NCBI RefSeq assembly: GCF_030253575.1 | Contig: NC_080568.1 | Span: forward strand, 27,605,001 to 27,669,000 | Origin: Rhododendron vialii | Taxonomy: Eukaryota; Streptophyta; Magnoliopsida; Ericales; Ericaceae | Reading direction: 5' to 3' | DNA: 64,000 nucleotides | Shown here: piece by piece, positions 33,525 through 46,496 of the stretch | Numbering within the stretch: position 1 is the stretch's first letter | How the letters are laid out: the number at the start of each line of letters is the position of its first letter | Made by a program: the position numbers and the translations under genes | The notes under the pieces: generated by a model | Seen by the model: only the letters and a program-made list of their open reading frames with translations | The model's database searches: none | What the model was told of the DNA's origin: nothing

Positions 33525-36500
33525 TCAATTGAATGGAAGCAATTAATCTAAAACTGAATTATTTATGTTGGCTCATTGATCCAAAATGTAAATAGCTGGG
33601 ATGATTTTTGTATGTTTAAGTGGTTATTGTTGAGTTTAATTTTCGAATTAAGATACTATATCTCTTTTAGTATGGCTTTATGCATTTTTCATACTTATAC
33701 ACGGAGAAATAGATGAAGGGGTCAGCATGGGTGGTTTTAAACGTTACGCGGTCTCCGTGAGAAAAAGTGATAGTTGAGGGGGTCTCCGTGTAATTTTCAC
33801 CATACAAAAATACGCAAACCTATTCAACTTTTTATCTCAAAAACTTAATTCAAAACTGACACCAAACAAGGTGAATAATGTTTGATAGGCCATTTATAAG
33901 GAAAAAATAACAATCTCTATAAATAGAGCAATTAGTCAGTGTTTATGCCTTATTTTTGTTTTTATGTTCAATAAAATAAAACACTAAACATTCAGAACCC
34001 GTGTCAAATTCATGTCGTTCCGAGTTTTGCACAAAAACAACTTTCAACACCTGAAAACAAAGCACTTCCTAAAAAGCGTTATGTGTTTGTATCAAACTTT
34101 TTCGACACAATTAGCTGAATGATATTTCTGTATGGGTTTTCGGGGTTTCTGTTTAAAGTTTGAAAATTATATGGAACACTTCCATTCCTAATCGGCTCTC
34201 CAACACATGATTGGCTCTTGTGAACCAACAAAACAAAGAAGAATGGAAAAAATACCCTGAATAGGACATTTGGTCCAAAATAAACAAGGTGTCTAATGAC
34301 CCTACAATGAACTAAACCAAAACATGTATAGGCATACCTGTGCCTATGTCTCAAATTGAATAGACACACCAAACAACATCAAAACATCTAAAATCGCACA
34401 CTGAACAAGACCATATCTTCATCTAATGCTCTAATTGAAACATTCGAGATTTGAAAAAAAAAACTCACAGTTTTGATGCATAGTTGGTATTCAGAAACAA
34501 TAAGTCTAGGGATAGAGAATTCGACTACAGAATTAGGAACAGCAGAATATGGATGAACAAACTTTTTACATGATTTGTTGGTGAATCATAAATTCTAACA
34601 AATACAAGTATACAAAAAATGAATGATCACATGGAGACCATGATGATTTAAATATACTGGCAAAAACAAACAAGTCTTATTTTCTGTTGATACTAGATTA
34701 GCCTTAAAATGTCCATGCAAGCTCCTAAATAACAACTAATAACCAATTCATGATACGATTACCGACATTCTCAACACATTAATTATGACAGCAACCGGTG
34801 CACGTGGGAATCCTGATAAGAACAAACAAAGTCAGAGATTCAAGTTTGATAGAGACACTTCTCTTATGTGCAGCCAAGCAAGTTTTTGGAGGTCAATTCT
34901 CAACCAAAACAATGCCAGTCCATGAGCAATGGCCAGAGTATCTAAAATAGAAGTCGCCTTATCTTTGCATTGCTTAAGGGGACCATGAAAGCCCTTAAGT
35001 GTGAAAGCCTACTCTACTGTACACACACAAATGTTGAAAACCAAATCACTACCCATAAGTGAGAAAACCTCACGGGTGCTATGAACTCTTATGGCCAATT
35101 GGGTAACTGTTATCTGCCCTAGCATTGTGACACGGGTTTGAGATATGAAATCAGACTCTTCACGTAAACTATTTCCCATTTCATGCTATAAATGGGAGCC
35201 TTGTTACTGGATATTAACAAGATTTTGCTGAGACATATATCGTGTTACATCTCAAAATATAAAAGTTAGTTTGGAAAGACATTGCCAAAAGGGAAATGAT
35301 GTAAACATCAATTGGTTGAAGAAAATTCTCATGACTAGGGAAAACCAATCCTTTTTCCTGAAGGTTGTACCCTCAAAATTCTGATTCTATTTGTTTTCAA
35401 AGGAAATACTGAAAGCCACAATGGAGATTTTGGGTTTAACTGTTTAAGAAATAAGAGTTTTCACAAGCTTCTTAGATGTAATTGCCAATTGTTTGATAAA
35501 GTGGTGCAAATTTAAGACTGTTGAAGCACTCTCAAGAACTTAAGGACACTTAACTATTGAATTTATAAATTCTTTGGCTAATATCAGTCATCTTGTGATG
35601 AGCACTATTCCTTTTTTTTTCCCCCGGCAAAAGTGACTATTGTTAGACTAGTTAGATTAGCACCTTACAGGAGTTGAACTCTTGACCTCCTTACTCCTTA
35701 CTCCAAGCACCAAAGTGCACCCCTGATGCCGTTGGACCAAAGGCCTCTTGGCAAGGATTATTCCTTTGTAACATTTGATGGTGATTTGCACCCTAAAGGT
35801 TAGGTAATTTGCACAAAAAGAATTCAGAAACCCATGTGATTGGTGGTTGTCAATCTCTAGTTACTTATTGGTGTGATGAGAAAGATGGGAAAAAAGGGGA
35901 GGGGGCAGCAGACCTTTCACAAGTGTTAGGTGTTCCCTATATGCAAGATCTTGTCCCCTAAGATGTTCAATGAGTTAATCCCAAGGGGACAGCACCAAGT
36001 TCTCTTCACATTTCCTCAAATTGAATATATTCTATGATTATTACAAGCTACGTGACAAAGAGCGGCAGCAATAATGACTAGGTTCAAATCGGGAGTTCGA
36101 CTTCTCCTAACTTTTCTATCTCCAAACATATATTGTATGATGTTCTTGCTTTTCCTCCAAGAAAATAAAAAGGACATGTCCTATGAATTTCCTTATAAGT
36201 ACTTACATAATAGTTTCTTTGCCAAAGTAGAGATGTGTCCTCGTTGTTTATATCGACCAACCTTCTTTATCAGTAAAAAGAGACACTAATAACTTTTCAG
36301 ACACAAACAAAAATAAAAACGAAAACAAAAAGAACTCACTCAAAGCACAAACTGTCCACGTATAGTAGCGTTTGGAAGAGGTAGCAGCTCAATGGAACTA
36401 CCTCCATTTTTCTTGAAGAGAGACTGATTCTCATAATTCAAACCACGTTACAAAGGAAGGTACTACTCTGTCACCGAGCAAGATTACAACCTCTTGTCCA

Positions 36501-36968
36501 ACTATTAGGTGCATGGTCTGCTATGACTTATGTCCCATTACATCAAAGAGAGACATCATTAAATGAATAGTGTTACAATCTGAGACATTAGTTTGTGGAT
36601 ACAACAGTTCCTGTGGAATTAACCAGCGGACCAGGCAAACCACACGGGATGCTGTTGTCATAACTCAATAGGACCATTGGCTTGGGACATCTTGTAGTGA
36701 TTTTTGTGGGTTCCAAATGAAGCACCAGTCCCACTTGATTCTAGAATAACCAGCTATATATGATTAGAATGGAAATTCCATAACTTTTCAGATCTATGCT
36801 ACCTGGAACACAGATCGTACTGGTACGAAGAACGGGAACGGGAACGCGATACATGACATGCCTAAATTGTGGTATGCATTAGAAAAAGAATTCTTCCAAG
36901 CAGTAAACATATAATAAAACAAACTATAATGTAATAAAACAAACTACTGTATAAATTAATATGGTTAG
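33525..36968. other. Spacer downstream of the PIF7-like gene
   Basis: More than 3 kb without recognisable coding exons. It holds the SINE-like block at 35640-35760. Short open frames at 34079 and 36074 are unsupported. Confidence 0.45.
35640..35760 (-). mobile_element. tRNA-derived SINE fragment, minus strand
   Basis: On the minus strand an A-box-like sequence (35725-35739, tggtccaacggcatc) is followed by a B box (35670-35682, gagttcaactcc). The block is followed on the plus-strand left by a poly-T run with cccccggcaaaag (35610-35632), as expected for a reversed SINE or LINE 3' tail. Confidence 0.5.
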
Positions 36969-36975
36969 TTTTTTT

Positions 36976-37006
<31 letters not shown>

Positions 37007-37010
37007 GGGG
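36969..37010. repeat. Adjacent poly-T (17) and poly-G (25) tracts
   Basis: An uninterrupted run of T is followed directly by 25 G. No gene nearby. Sequencing slippage at this point is possible. Confidence 0.85.
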
Positions 37011-37292
37011 AATTGGGCATCTCTGTGGATCGCTAAATTTACTGTTTTGGAGCGAAGGTGTACCATGTTGTCAACCGTGTATCTCAAGTCATAATTCGCT
37101 AGGGTGTTAGCCTTACCTGGTAATGCAGTTTTAGATTACTATTTGATAGGTTTATTTTATGAGTACAGAGGTGACTCGACTATCAGACCACTTAGCTCAT
37201 GCCTAAGGTTCATCAGGAACCTCTTTAGAAAAGGCCCCGATTTCCCAATGACCTGATAAAACGTGCCAGATTTCTTCAGTAACGAATGTGTT

Positions 37293-37448
37293 CCCAGCAA
37301 TGAAGTTGTGTTTGGACCATCTTTCCTTCTTTGTCACAGGCTGGATGCATTCAAATGAATAGGGCATTTTCCCAGTAATGAAGTTATGTTTGGACCATTT
37401 TTCCTTCTTTGTCACAGGCTGGATACATTCAAATGAATAGGGCATTTT
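37293..37448 (-). repeat. 78-bp tandem duplication retaining an open frame
   Basis: Two 78-bp units (37293-37370 and 37371-37448) are about 95 percent identical by eye. Because 78 is a multiple of three, a minus-strand frame (37203-37445) reads the same 26-residue unit twice (M-P-Y-S-F-E-C-I-Q-P-V-T-K-K-E). I do not recognise the peptide. No splice context or family support is seen, so coding status is doubtful. Confidence 0.75.
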
Positions 37449-37449
37449 T

Positions 37450-38492
37450 GTAGCGACTTTCTCATATCTAAACTTCTCTCTTCTTTCCCTACCAACTCAC
37501 TTACCCGGGAACATAAGTATGAGAGAGAGAAAGAGAGAGAGAGACAGAGGCTCCACGATGAAGCTGGGGCCGTTGGGCAGGGAGACAAGAGGGCTAGAAG
37601 AAGAGAACAGAGAGAAAATTTTCTGTTTTTTTTAAGAGAGATAACATTTATGATCATTTCTGTTTGGATTGAGGGCTTCAGAAGGGAAGTCCAGGATTTG
37701 GACGGAAAAATGTACTGTGTTTGGATTACTATTAAGGAGCCCACTAAAGAAATGTGTTTCCTTGGGTTACATTTATGTTGTCAAATTTTGCACACTGAAG
37801 AGAAAGGTTCTTCAGCATTGCTATCTGGTAATGCAAAAAAGCCTCTTCTGTTGGCCGGGTTACATCTGAAGTTGAATAACAAACTACAGAGAACTAGACT
37901 CGGAGTTGGTTGCAACAATAGTTGAAGATTACGTCTACACGCAAAACGTGGGATTATACAATACCATCGTGGGATCTCTCATCCTTAAAATCACGTCTCG
38001 TTAGCAGTTAGTAGTCCCACCAATCAAACAAGGGAAATCCTGTTTCCTTTCAACTACTTATTTGAAGCCTAAAATCCGAATGCCCATTCTTTTAAAAGTA
38101 ACTCATCCACTAGCAAATGTTGTCGGTTACATTCTCAATATATTTACTCAGATCCACAGGTTGTCTTCAAATTTTGGAGTTCCAATTCAACGAAACCCAA
38201 AAATCTCCTAAGATCTCCATGCCCATATGCACACTTTGAGTGCTTGTATCATAACTGTTACTTGCCACTATATAGACACTCCTCGCATTCCGTTCTGTGG
38301 AAAAGTAACTCACACTTTGGCTGCAAAGAATTCTGTGGAAAATTCAGGAAGTTTTATTGCAGAAAGCTTCAACAATTCCCAGTTCCCAGCACACTCGCAT
38401 TCCGTTCCGATATAATTGATTAAGTTCCAAACTTTTTTGTCATTTTGTGAATTATTATTTCTCTGAATTACTATATAGACACTCCTCTATAT
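37450..38492. other. Spacer
   Basis: No feature supported. The open frames at 37412-37925 overlap on both strands without a recognisable domain. Confidence 0.4.
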
Positions 38493-38844
38493 CAATGTTC
38501 TAAAAAGCGCTCGGCGCTAGGCGGGCGGCCGACCACCTTCAAGCTTCGAGACCTATTAATCGGCCATTAATCACCTTTTAGCAATTAGTCGGTTTTTTTT
38601 TTTTTTTAAATATTCTACAACCTCCCTACCATCAATAATCACAATTTTTCTAGTTGATGTGATATATCTTCTCTACCATCAATACTTACTAGTTACTACA
38701 CGTCTACCGGTCTACACGGCTATGGCCTACACCAAACGGTCCAAACCATAAATTTACAATACTACACTACTCTGCTACTCAGACTCAAGTGTTAAATTTT
38801 GTAAAAAAAAATACTACTCACTACAGAGAGGGGGGGATCAAGAA

Positions 38845-38889
<45 letters not shown>

Positions 38890-39429
38890 CAAAGAGAGAG
38901 GGGGATCAAGAGAGAAGGATCGAGAGTTACAGCAGTCAACAATGAGGCGCAGTGGCGGTGAATGGTGATGAAAGGCGTCGGCGATGACCAGCGTCGGCGA
39001 TGACCAGCGTCGGCGATGACCGGTGTCGGTGATGAGAGGCGATCGTCGATGTACTGGCGTCGGCAGTAGGCGACGACTGGGTTTCTTCCCAGACCCAGAT
39101 CGATGAGAGGCTGATCGAATGAGAGCCCTAACACAGTAATTCGAAGCCCTAAATAACCTGGTATGAGTATAACAGTTACCCCCTTCGTTTTCTAAAAATT
39201 CAGATTTACCTTGCCTAATCGCCCATTAGCCAATTAATCGCCCATGAATCGATTAATCGCCTATCGCTGCCTACACGCCAACCAATTAAGCGGCGATTAA
39301 TCGTTGCCAAAGTCCGATTAATCTTCTAGCCGCCTAATTCAACCTTTTAGCCATTAATCTCATTGGTCAGCCCAAATTTTCAATTAATCGCCCATTAATC
39401 GGCAATTAATCCCGCCTTTTAGAACACTG
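38493..39429. mobile_element. Non-autonomous hAT element with internal 18-bp repeats
   Basis: Bounded by a perfect 8-bp duplication, ctctatat at 38485-38492 and 39430-39437. The termini caatgttctaaaa and ttttagaacactg are inverted. Both subterminal regions are full of gcgattaatcg and gcccattaatcg type motifs. The interior has a GA run (38851-38885) and tandem gcgtcggcgatgacca repeats (about 38975-39030). No transposase frame is present. The minus-strand frame at 38838-39134 is repeat-derived. Confidence 0.85.
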
Positions 39430-39437
39430 CTCTATAT

Positions 39438-40482
39438 CTCTCGCTTTCAACCCAATCTATAATACTCGTTATTCGGGATATGAACTATGAAAAATGTGTC
39501 AAAGACCAAGAAGTGAGTTGTTTATGCCAGGCAGTCTTCTTACGGCTAGATCCAATCTCCTAGTCCCTGCGGAAAGGAAAAATAATTTCATGCTCTTCCT
39601 TTCGGGAAGGGAGGATTGGCGAAATCCTATTGATTGCAGTAGTGATGAGAAGAGAGTTCTGTGAGGACAGGAGAAGTGATGGGAAGACAGTTCTGTGAGG
39701 AGAGGGGAAGGGAAGGGAATGAAAGAGACAAACACTCACTCTCCCTTTGTTCCTTTCAGAGGTGAAGCAAACGCTCAAATTTCTGGACCTCTCTCCTCTC
39801 CTAAAGCCTCCACGCACTTACTGTTTCCTTGTTTTTTTTTTTTTTTTTTTGTAACACTTGCTATTTCTCCCTTGAAAAGTATCTAAACAGAATGAATAGT
39901 CATCTTTCCTCACTATGTCCTTCGCTACCCCCCAAAAACTCTCGATCCAAAATTAGTCTTACGCTACGTTTCATGTTGACCTCTGAATTACACTAGTAAA
40001 AGTATCACTACAAAGAAAGCATAACACTTCCAAAATCTACATGAACTTGTGTCCGCGCAAGGTATAACCATGCGGCACAAGCCAATATATTGAGTGAACG
40101 TAATGCATAGAAAGTTCCTTATGAAGCTTTAGGTCACATTATACGAGTTCTACTACACAACACAATTAGACTATCATATCCATGCCGAACAAGGATGTAT
40201 ATTAACAACACTCCAAAGTACAGGGAAAAAAAAACTATCTCAATTGCTGTATGATCTTATGTTTGCACAATATACTTACCATATTACCCTTGTTTTTTGG
40301 TTTCTTGAACATCATACTGTATGCCTCTCACCAACAATAAGAATCATCAGAAAATAAAGAGACAGCAGAAAGAACACAACTGAGAAGAACAGCACAAAAG
40401 GCCTACGTCTCATTGCATAATCTCAATCATCTACCAATCGTTACATACATAAGTTCTGTATTGTCGTGGAAACAAACTAACC
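39438..40482. other. Spacer and 3' flank of the calmodulin-binding gene
   Basis: No gene recognised. The right part (about 40200-40482) probably holds the 3' untranslated region of the minus-strand gene that follows. Confidence 0.4.
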
Positions 40483-42093
40483 TTAAGCAACTCTGTATAC
40501 ATTAGTTGTTGCCGAGGATTTGGTATCCTGGAGCGAGATCACAGTTTCAAAAGCATCGACCAAAGCCCTGACCTTACTCTTCCTGTTCTGGACAAGTTTG
40601 CTTGCTGTTTCTTCTATCACATTGTTAAATAAGTTCTGACCCCATTTCTTTCCTTCTACATCCTGGTGTTTGAGGACAACTTCCATTGGTTCAGTTTTAG
40701 AACCACTTAAGTCATCAACTGCAACTACTTCTTTCAAGCTCCTCAGTTCAGAATCGGCTTTTCCATTTTGGTTCTCACACAAGACTCTTCTTTGCTTGAA
40801 TCTGAGTTTCCTTGGACTAGTGGTCTTAGAAAGGACATCATCTGCCTTGCCCCTCCTGAAATTGATCTTCTCAAGCGAGCCAACTTTATCGTCCAAGCTA
40901 ACTATCCCAACCCTTTTAGTCTTGATAGAGCCTCCGGAGAAAGGCTCACTTTTGTCACTTTTCACAGTCTTGGGTATAGGAGAAGATGGTGGAGTCTTGT
41001 GATTGCCAATTTGAGTACGTCTCAAACCGTTCTTATAAGTAGAGAGAGGAGATGATGAAGATGGACATGTGGCATGACCACCATTTCGGCTATCTCTCAA
41101 TTGCTTGTTCTCAAAAGATGGGGGTGACCTAGAACTATGTATCCCATTCCGATCACATTCAAACTTTTTGTCCTCAAAGGATGGATATAGGGACTGAGAG
41201 AAGCGAGTGGCATCAATAACATTTTCTGTTGGGTTCTGCAGCTTCCTTTCAATGACATACAACGTCTTTTCTGGAATATTTTGGTCAATTGTTTTTTTGC
41301 AATCAGCTTTTCTACCATTATCTTGCACACGAGACACGTTTTTCAGGTCCTTATCATTTCCAGATTTTGCACTGAATTCTCTTTTGATAGACGGTCTGAA
41401 AGAAAGAGAAACAGCCGGTGGCGCAAAATCTTCTTTCTTTCTAGATTTGGGCAGCTTCATTTCCTTGCTTGCGTTGAAATGACTCTTCCCTCCATTTCTT
41501 GAACCTCCCACTGGACTCTCTTGGAGAACTCCAACTGCTTTGCTCATACTGATATGATCGTATCGTCTACTGCTTATATTTGCCAGTGTTGAGGAAGAAG
41601 ATGGCTTTATTTCCACAGGTTTTGGCCTTAGATCAGCAATATGTTCTGCACAAATATCCATTATGTTTCCAGGCAATGAGAACCGTTTCGAAGAAACAGC
41701 AACCTTCTTGGCTGATACTTGAGCTTCTTTCTTTATGACTTGGTGGTGTTTTTTATTCGTTAGGCTTTTAGAATCAGGTAAAGCCTTTGGCTTGATTTGC
41801 AGTTTATTTTTTCTCTCCTCTAGGTTTACATCTTTGACCTGATCTTGGCCATCGCCTGATCTTTCTGTAATTTGTCTTGGTATGGGACTCCTTGCCTTTT
41901 TCTCGAGGCTGTCTTCTACCCCGTACTTGCAAAAATCATGGCAAGAACCCAAAGAAGCCCTGAGATAACGTGGTAGGATCTTCAATCCTTCTTTTGAAAT
42001 AAGCAAGTTTCCAGTGGAGTTCCTCCTTGTATGATTACTTTTGACCTCAATTTTCTCTGGGTTTGCAGGGATTGCAATTTTCTCCTCAGCCAT
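40483..42093 (-). CDS. Plant calmodulin-binding domain protein, 536 aa
   Basis: Single long coding exon for a Ser/Lys-rich, largely disordered protein whose C-terminal part matches the plant calmodulin-binding domain family (PF07839 type). The diagnostic segment lies at about residues 475-525, with L-F-N-N-V-I-E-E-T-A-S-K-L and K-V-R-A-L-V-D-A-F-E-T-V-I-S-L-Q, an amphipathic basic helix suited to Ca2+/calmodulin. The N-terminal part carries a conserved P-R-Y-L-R-A-S segment at about 41-47. I chose the start at 42093 (M-A-E-E-K). The frame stays open to 42210, but that extension translates a GA microsatellite and is better read as leader. An acceptor-like site (cag/gtatatc) 14 bases upstream of the ATG suggests a spliced 5' leader. 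The molecular role beyond calmodulin binding is unknown. Confidence 0.85.
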   Translation of the reverse strand: MAEEKIAIPANPEKIEVKSNHTRRNSTGNLLISKEGLKILPRYLRASLGSCHDFCKYGVEDSLEKKARSPIPRQITERSGDGQDQVKDVNLEERKNKLQIKPKALPDSKSLTNKKHHQVIKKEAQVSAKKVAVSSKRFSLPGNIMDICAEHIADLRPKPVEIKPSSSSTLANISSRRYDHISMSKAVGVLQESPVGGSRNGGKSHFNASKEMKLPKSRKKEDFAPPAVSLSFRPSIKREFSAKSGNDKDLKNVSRVQDNGRKADCKKTIDQNIPEKTLYVIERKLQNPTENVIDATRFSQSLYPSFEDKKFECDRNGIHSSRSPPSFENKQLRDSRNGGHATCPSSSSPLSTYKNGLRRTQIGNHKTPPSSPIPKTVKSDKSEPFSGGSIKTKRVGIVSLDDKVGSLEKINFRRGKADDVLSKTTSPRKLRFKQRRVLCENQNGKADSELRSLKEVVAVDDLSGSKTEPMEVVLKHQDVEGKKWGQNLFNNVIEETASKLVQNRKSKVRALVDAFETVISLQDTKSSATTNVYRVA

Positions 42094-42158
42094 TAAAATG
42101 ATATACCTGAGTACCGAATGAAATGAACAACTAGCAAATCTGCAGAAATCAAAATCTC

Positions 42159-42161
<3 letters not shown>

Positions 42162-42191
<30 letters not shown>
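42162..42191. repeat. GA microsatellite upstream of the calmodulin-binding gene
   Basis: About 15 GA units lie 70-100 bp upstream of the preferred start codon, probably in the leader or leader intron. Confidence 0.85.
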
Positions 42192-42194
<3 letters not shown>

Positions 42195-42199
42195 GCACC

Positions 42200-45100
42200 A
42201 ACAAAATCATTTTATCCTGCGGTACGCACTTACCAAAAGTTTTCTTATATTAAGGTGCAGTGCTATGGTACCTCTGAACATTCACAAGGTTGTCTTCCTG
42301 CAAGAATTAACATACAAACAACAATGCAATGAAGCTTGTCAACTCCACAAAAACCATGTAAAAAGCATAGTCTCAAAATCAGAGGAAACTAGAATACATT
42401 GTGATGGGTGTTTGAATGCACTTTATTTTCATTCATTTGACAAGAGGCTTTGAAACCATGGTGTCTATGACAGAACTGAAATGTACATTTTGTGTTTGAC
42501 ACCTGGAGAATTCACACAAGATGTACTTCCCCCAACATTTGGTTTTCAGTTACCATCATCATAGGATTCATGTCAGTCTCTCAGAGTCCCAACTTTGGTG
42601 TTCAAATGCTATGGAAACCAAGGAGAGGAAAATAACAAAAACAGTAGAAACTAGCCCAATTTCCTTGATAATACATCCAAACAATCTGTATGTGCTACAA
42701 ACAAAATTTGTGTTTGAGGACCAAAAAGTTGCATTACCTTAGATAAAGTACTCGGTTTCAAATTTTTAGAGCTTATACTTTCAAGCCCTCTTGGAAAGGA
42801 AAGTACAACTACAAGTTCACTGAATCCTATTCTAATGATAAAGGGGTAAAAGGATTAAAAAAAAATGCACACTTTGTCATTAGCATGTAGTTCATCACTC
42901 ATCAGTTTGAAGTTCTTCCTCCATCTGGCTTCTTGCTTAAAAACCCACCAAAAAGATGTTGGGATTTTGCAGTAGTGAGCCAAAATCAATATTCTATAAG
43001 AAAGTGATTCATAACCACTACGAATAAATGACAATGAAAAGTAACTCAAAAAGGGGATACGCAAGACTTGCGTGGTTCAGCAAATTCCTGCCTACATCCA
43101 CGGGAGAGAAACCGGTTCTTTACTATATGACAATACTCGGCACAAGAAACACACCCAAAATGTACCTAAAGAGACGATCCCTCCGTCACCCCAAAATGAA
43201 AGGGTGATCTCGTACCAACCATATTATTTCCACCATAAGAATTAAAGTCTTGTGATTTTGTCTCTCTATTGTCCAGCCTCAAACTCAAATCCTACATAGC
43301 CATTGTAGATGAATATACAAACATGATTTTTAAGAGCAATTAATTCCAAAATCATCGTTGTCAAAGAAGAGATTTCCAAGTGTGAAACATTCAAACATCT
43401 AATTCCAAACCAAAGTCCAAGATTTTCAATTCAAATCTTATAAATGTTATGTTCCATGCTTTCGAGTATATCCTTTGACAATGAGTATTATCAGGCAAAC
43501 TTCAACAAAAGGAATTCTTCAAAGAAATAATGCGATCACATTCTGAATTGAGCTATTTCTTCCAAGGTCAGTTGTAATTGATAGTTTTTTACAGGCTATC
43601 TATTGAAGAAACCAAATGATACTATTCTCTCATTTTGGAGAAAAGACTGTCATGTTTTTACCTTTTAGGCTTTTACAAATGAAGAAGATCAGCCCCGTTC
43701 AAAATGTGCAAGATAAACTAGGAGAATAAATATCAATGGTCTTTTATGAGACCTTAACCATTTGTACAACATCAAAATCTGTATGCATTTTCTTCCGTGG
43801 ATTCCTGAACTAGAAGAACAAAATACGTCCACGGTCAAAACCAACACAAGTTGACTAAATCCAATTCGATACAAGATAATGTCAATCAAATATACAATCT
43901 TTTGGTCTGGAGTTTGACTCCCTCATGTGTACTATCAATTCCAATGTTGGGTGACTCCACACGGGACATTGTCCGGGCTTTAAATGGGCCCCCACTAAAG
44001 AAGGGTGCAATAGGCCCCCCAGATTGATCGGACCATTGGGTCGGGTAGCAAGTTATGAAAACATATTATTTTTTATTCATTCAATTCAAGAATGCCAAAT
44101 GAAACATACGGATATAGGCAAATCAAACGAAACCTCTAAAAGAATCAATCACGGAATCTATGATAGCATCTAATCAAATGCAAAATGCAGCATGTAGGTT
44201 AGTATCCGGCTCCAATGGGGCTCCCGCAAGTGGACGGTGAGATTGGGCTCCTAGGATTAATCGAGGTGCAGGCCCGGAAAACTGTGTTTAACAACAAAAA
44301 AAACTATGGAGAAAAATCCGAAAAATCCACACCCAATGGATGCAAGAGGGAACGTGCATTTTCGGATCCCAGCAACAGAGATATAGCACCACAACGTTTA
44401 TATGACAAATATGAATATGATGAACACTCGGAAATCATTCGAATGAAGAAACCCAATTGGCATTGACTAAACCATCAAATTCTAAACATTCCATAAATTC
44501 AATATATGCAAGAAAAAGCACAATTTTGGCTAAAAAAGCAACCAGGAGAAGGTTGCTATTGAGAAAATGAATATCAACCCAATTGGCATTGAGTAATGAT
44601 GAGAGAGACGTGATCATAAACATGGGGAGAATTTGGGTTTAAGGTCATACCCATTGCTTGATGTTGATCCCATGGGGAAAAGCCAAAGGAAAGATGCCAC
44701 AAAAATGTCTGGTGGAGACACGAAGTTTAGGTTCAAGAAATCCAGGGAGGGGCAGGAATGGCGTGCTTTAGGTGCAATTTTGAAGAAAATGTGCCCTTAT
44801 TGTTGAGATTTTCTTGTGACACGCCGGAGATGGATGTGTGTGTGTGCGCGTGTGAGAGAGAGAGAGAGAGGCAGAGGCAGAGGCAGGGCCGTCCAAGAAT
44901 AATGATCCTTCTTCGTTAGAATAACTCCTGTGATTCGTCGAGAAACTTTCTTGGGAGTCAGTTCATGTCCAAATTTGTTAGGGGCCAGTTTGGTTCAATT
45001 TACTTTATATTATTTTCGGGTCATGTGGAATCCACCTTGATGATTCGAATTATTCAGCCATGAGAAAAATCGTCTTGACCCGAGTTGTATTAATTCATGG

Positions 45101-45432
45101 TAACCCCTGTACATTTCTAATTTCCCTCGTGGAGATAAATCCAAAAGTCGTATATTTTCTAGGAAAAATATTCATTAATAAAGAACGAAATAAGTTATTA
45201 TTTTTGAATATCGTTACTTCATTCCAAACTCTATTTTAATTAAGTTGAACTATATAGATAAAATTAACCATGATATAATGGTTAGGAAATTGGAAGACTT
45301 TGTAGTGAAATGTAGCAATAACATTGGTTTTGCAAAAAGACAAATAGAGTATACTAAAGGGAAAATCTAATTGAATGAAAATGCAAAAAGAAAAGTTGAG
45401 GTAAAAATAAATACATGCTATATACAACTATC
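42200..45432. other. Upstream region and spacer
   Basis: Holds the promoter and probably non-coding leader exon(s) of the minus-strand calmodulin-binding gene. A short GA run at 44853-44870 lies in a G-rich block that may be the transcription start region. A repeat-like piece at 43060-43110 (cgtggttcagc, then cctacatccacggg) resembles plant LTR repeats, and 44195-44280 is a dispersed SINE-like piece. No coding exon was found. Confidence 0.4.
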
Positions 45433-45447
45433 AAACTGCTCCTAAAA

Positions 45448-45500
45448 AATTAGTTCTATCAATCAAACCTCTCTCTAGACACCCCCTCCCCCTTCTACTA

Positions 45501-45543
<43 letters not shown>

Positions 45544-46496
45544 CGGCTCTCTCTTTTCCTTTGTCCCGTTTTGGCTAGTCTTACACCAGTCGGGGCTTTT
45601 TCGGGTTGGGTGGGCGGCGGTGGGTTGGGGGCCGTTTGGCCTCTCAGCCAGTCTGACATCTCCTACCAAGGGGTTTCCAAATCTGGTTCAGTTGCGGCGG
45701 CGACAATGTTTGGTGGTTGGGAGTGGTGGCTTCGAGGTGAGGAGTCGAAATAATGGTTGGGAGTTGGGGGTGTTTTGCTTTTTGTTCGTTGTTTTCGGTT
45801 TAATCCGGCTTGCCTCCGGCAGGTTTCCCCCAGATTCGATGGGTGTGGTGGTGGATGAATAATCCACTGATTTTCCTTCCGGCGTGTTGGTGGTGCGGTG
45901 GATAAAGGCCGGGGCATGGCCCCTGGAGCCTTTGTTTCACTCTTGGGGAGATGAAGATGTAGAAGAGGATTACAGCAAACATCGTCGTGGTCTCGTGGGA
46001 GCAGAAGCTTTGCCATAGTGGTTTTCTACTCAGCTCTCGTGCCTGGAGACTGCTCGAGCCAACGGGGGCTCGCCAGAGATGTTAATCTCATTCGTTTGTG
46101 GTCGAGACCCGTCAATGCTTCTGGATGCGGTGACTGAAGGATTACTCTCAGCCGAAGTTTTGGCCGGCGTGCTAGTGGATTAGTCCATGTTTGTTGTAAT
46201 TTTTGTTTTGTTTGTGTTCTCTCTTGTTTCCTTCGGTTTAGTATTGTTTGTCTTTGATTTGGTTTGTTTGAGCTTGCCTGAGGCGGGTGGATGATACTCC
46301 TCGTGAACGACCCTTCGAGGCGGTGAGGAGTGAGCTCCAGCTCGTGCTTAGGACCTAGACTCTAGCGTCTCTTTGTCTCCTTCTTTTGCATGTTTTATCC
46401 TTTGAGATGGGCCGGTTTAGTTTTCCTAGTTATCATTGTAATTGTATGTTGCCTTTTTGGCTTTAATGAAATTCACTTCGGATTAAAATAAAAAAA
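45448..46496 (+). mobile_element. Poly-A retroposon with target-site duplication
   Basis: A perfect 15-bp direct repeat, aaactgctcctaaaa, flanks the element (45433-45447 and 46497-46511). The right end has a poly-A tail (about 46489-46499) preceded by ttggctttaatgaaattc, a 3' terminus typical of plant LINEs. The left end begins with a pyrimidine-rich leader containing a CT microsatellite (about 45504-45540). The GC-rich body has only short frames and no reverse transcriptase. It therefore looks like a non-autonomous or internally deleted LINE-type element, or a retroposed transcript. Confidence 0.82.

Noticed and set aside
38838..39134. Minus-strand frame of 98 residues
   Set aside because: Derived from GC-rich tandem repeats and a GA microsatellite within the hAT element.
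42094..42210. N-terminal extension of the calmodulin-binding protein
   Set aside because: The extension translates a GA microsatellite as alternating Leu-Ser, and a splice acceptor lies just upstream of the preferred ATG.
43040..43250. LTR retrotransposon
   Set aside because: Sequence resembles plant LTR stretches, but no paired LTR, primer-binding site or polyprotein was found.
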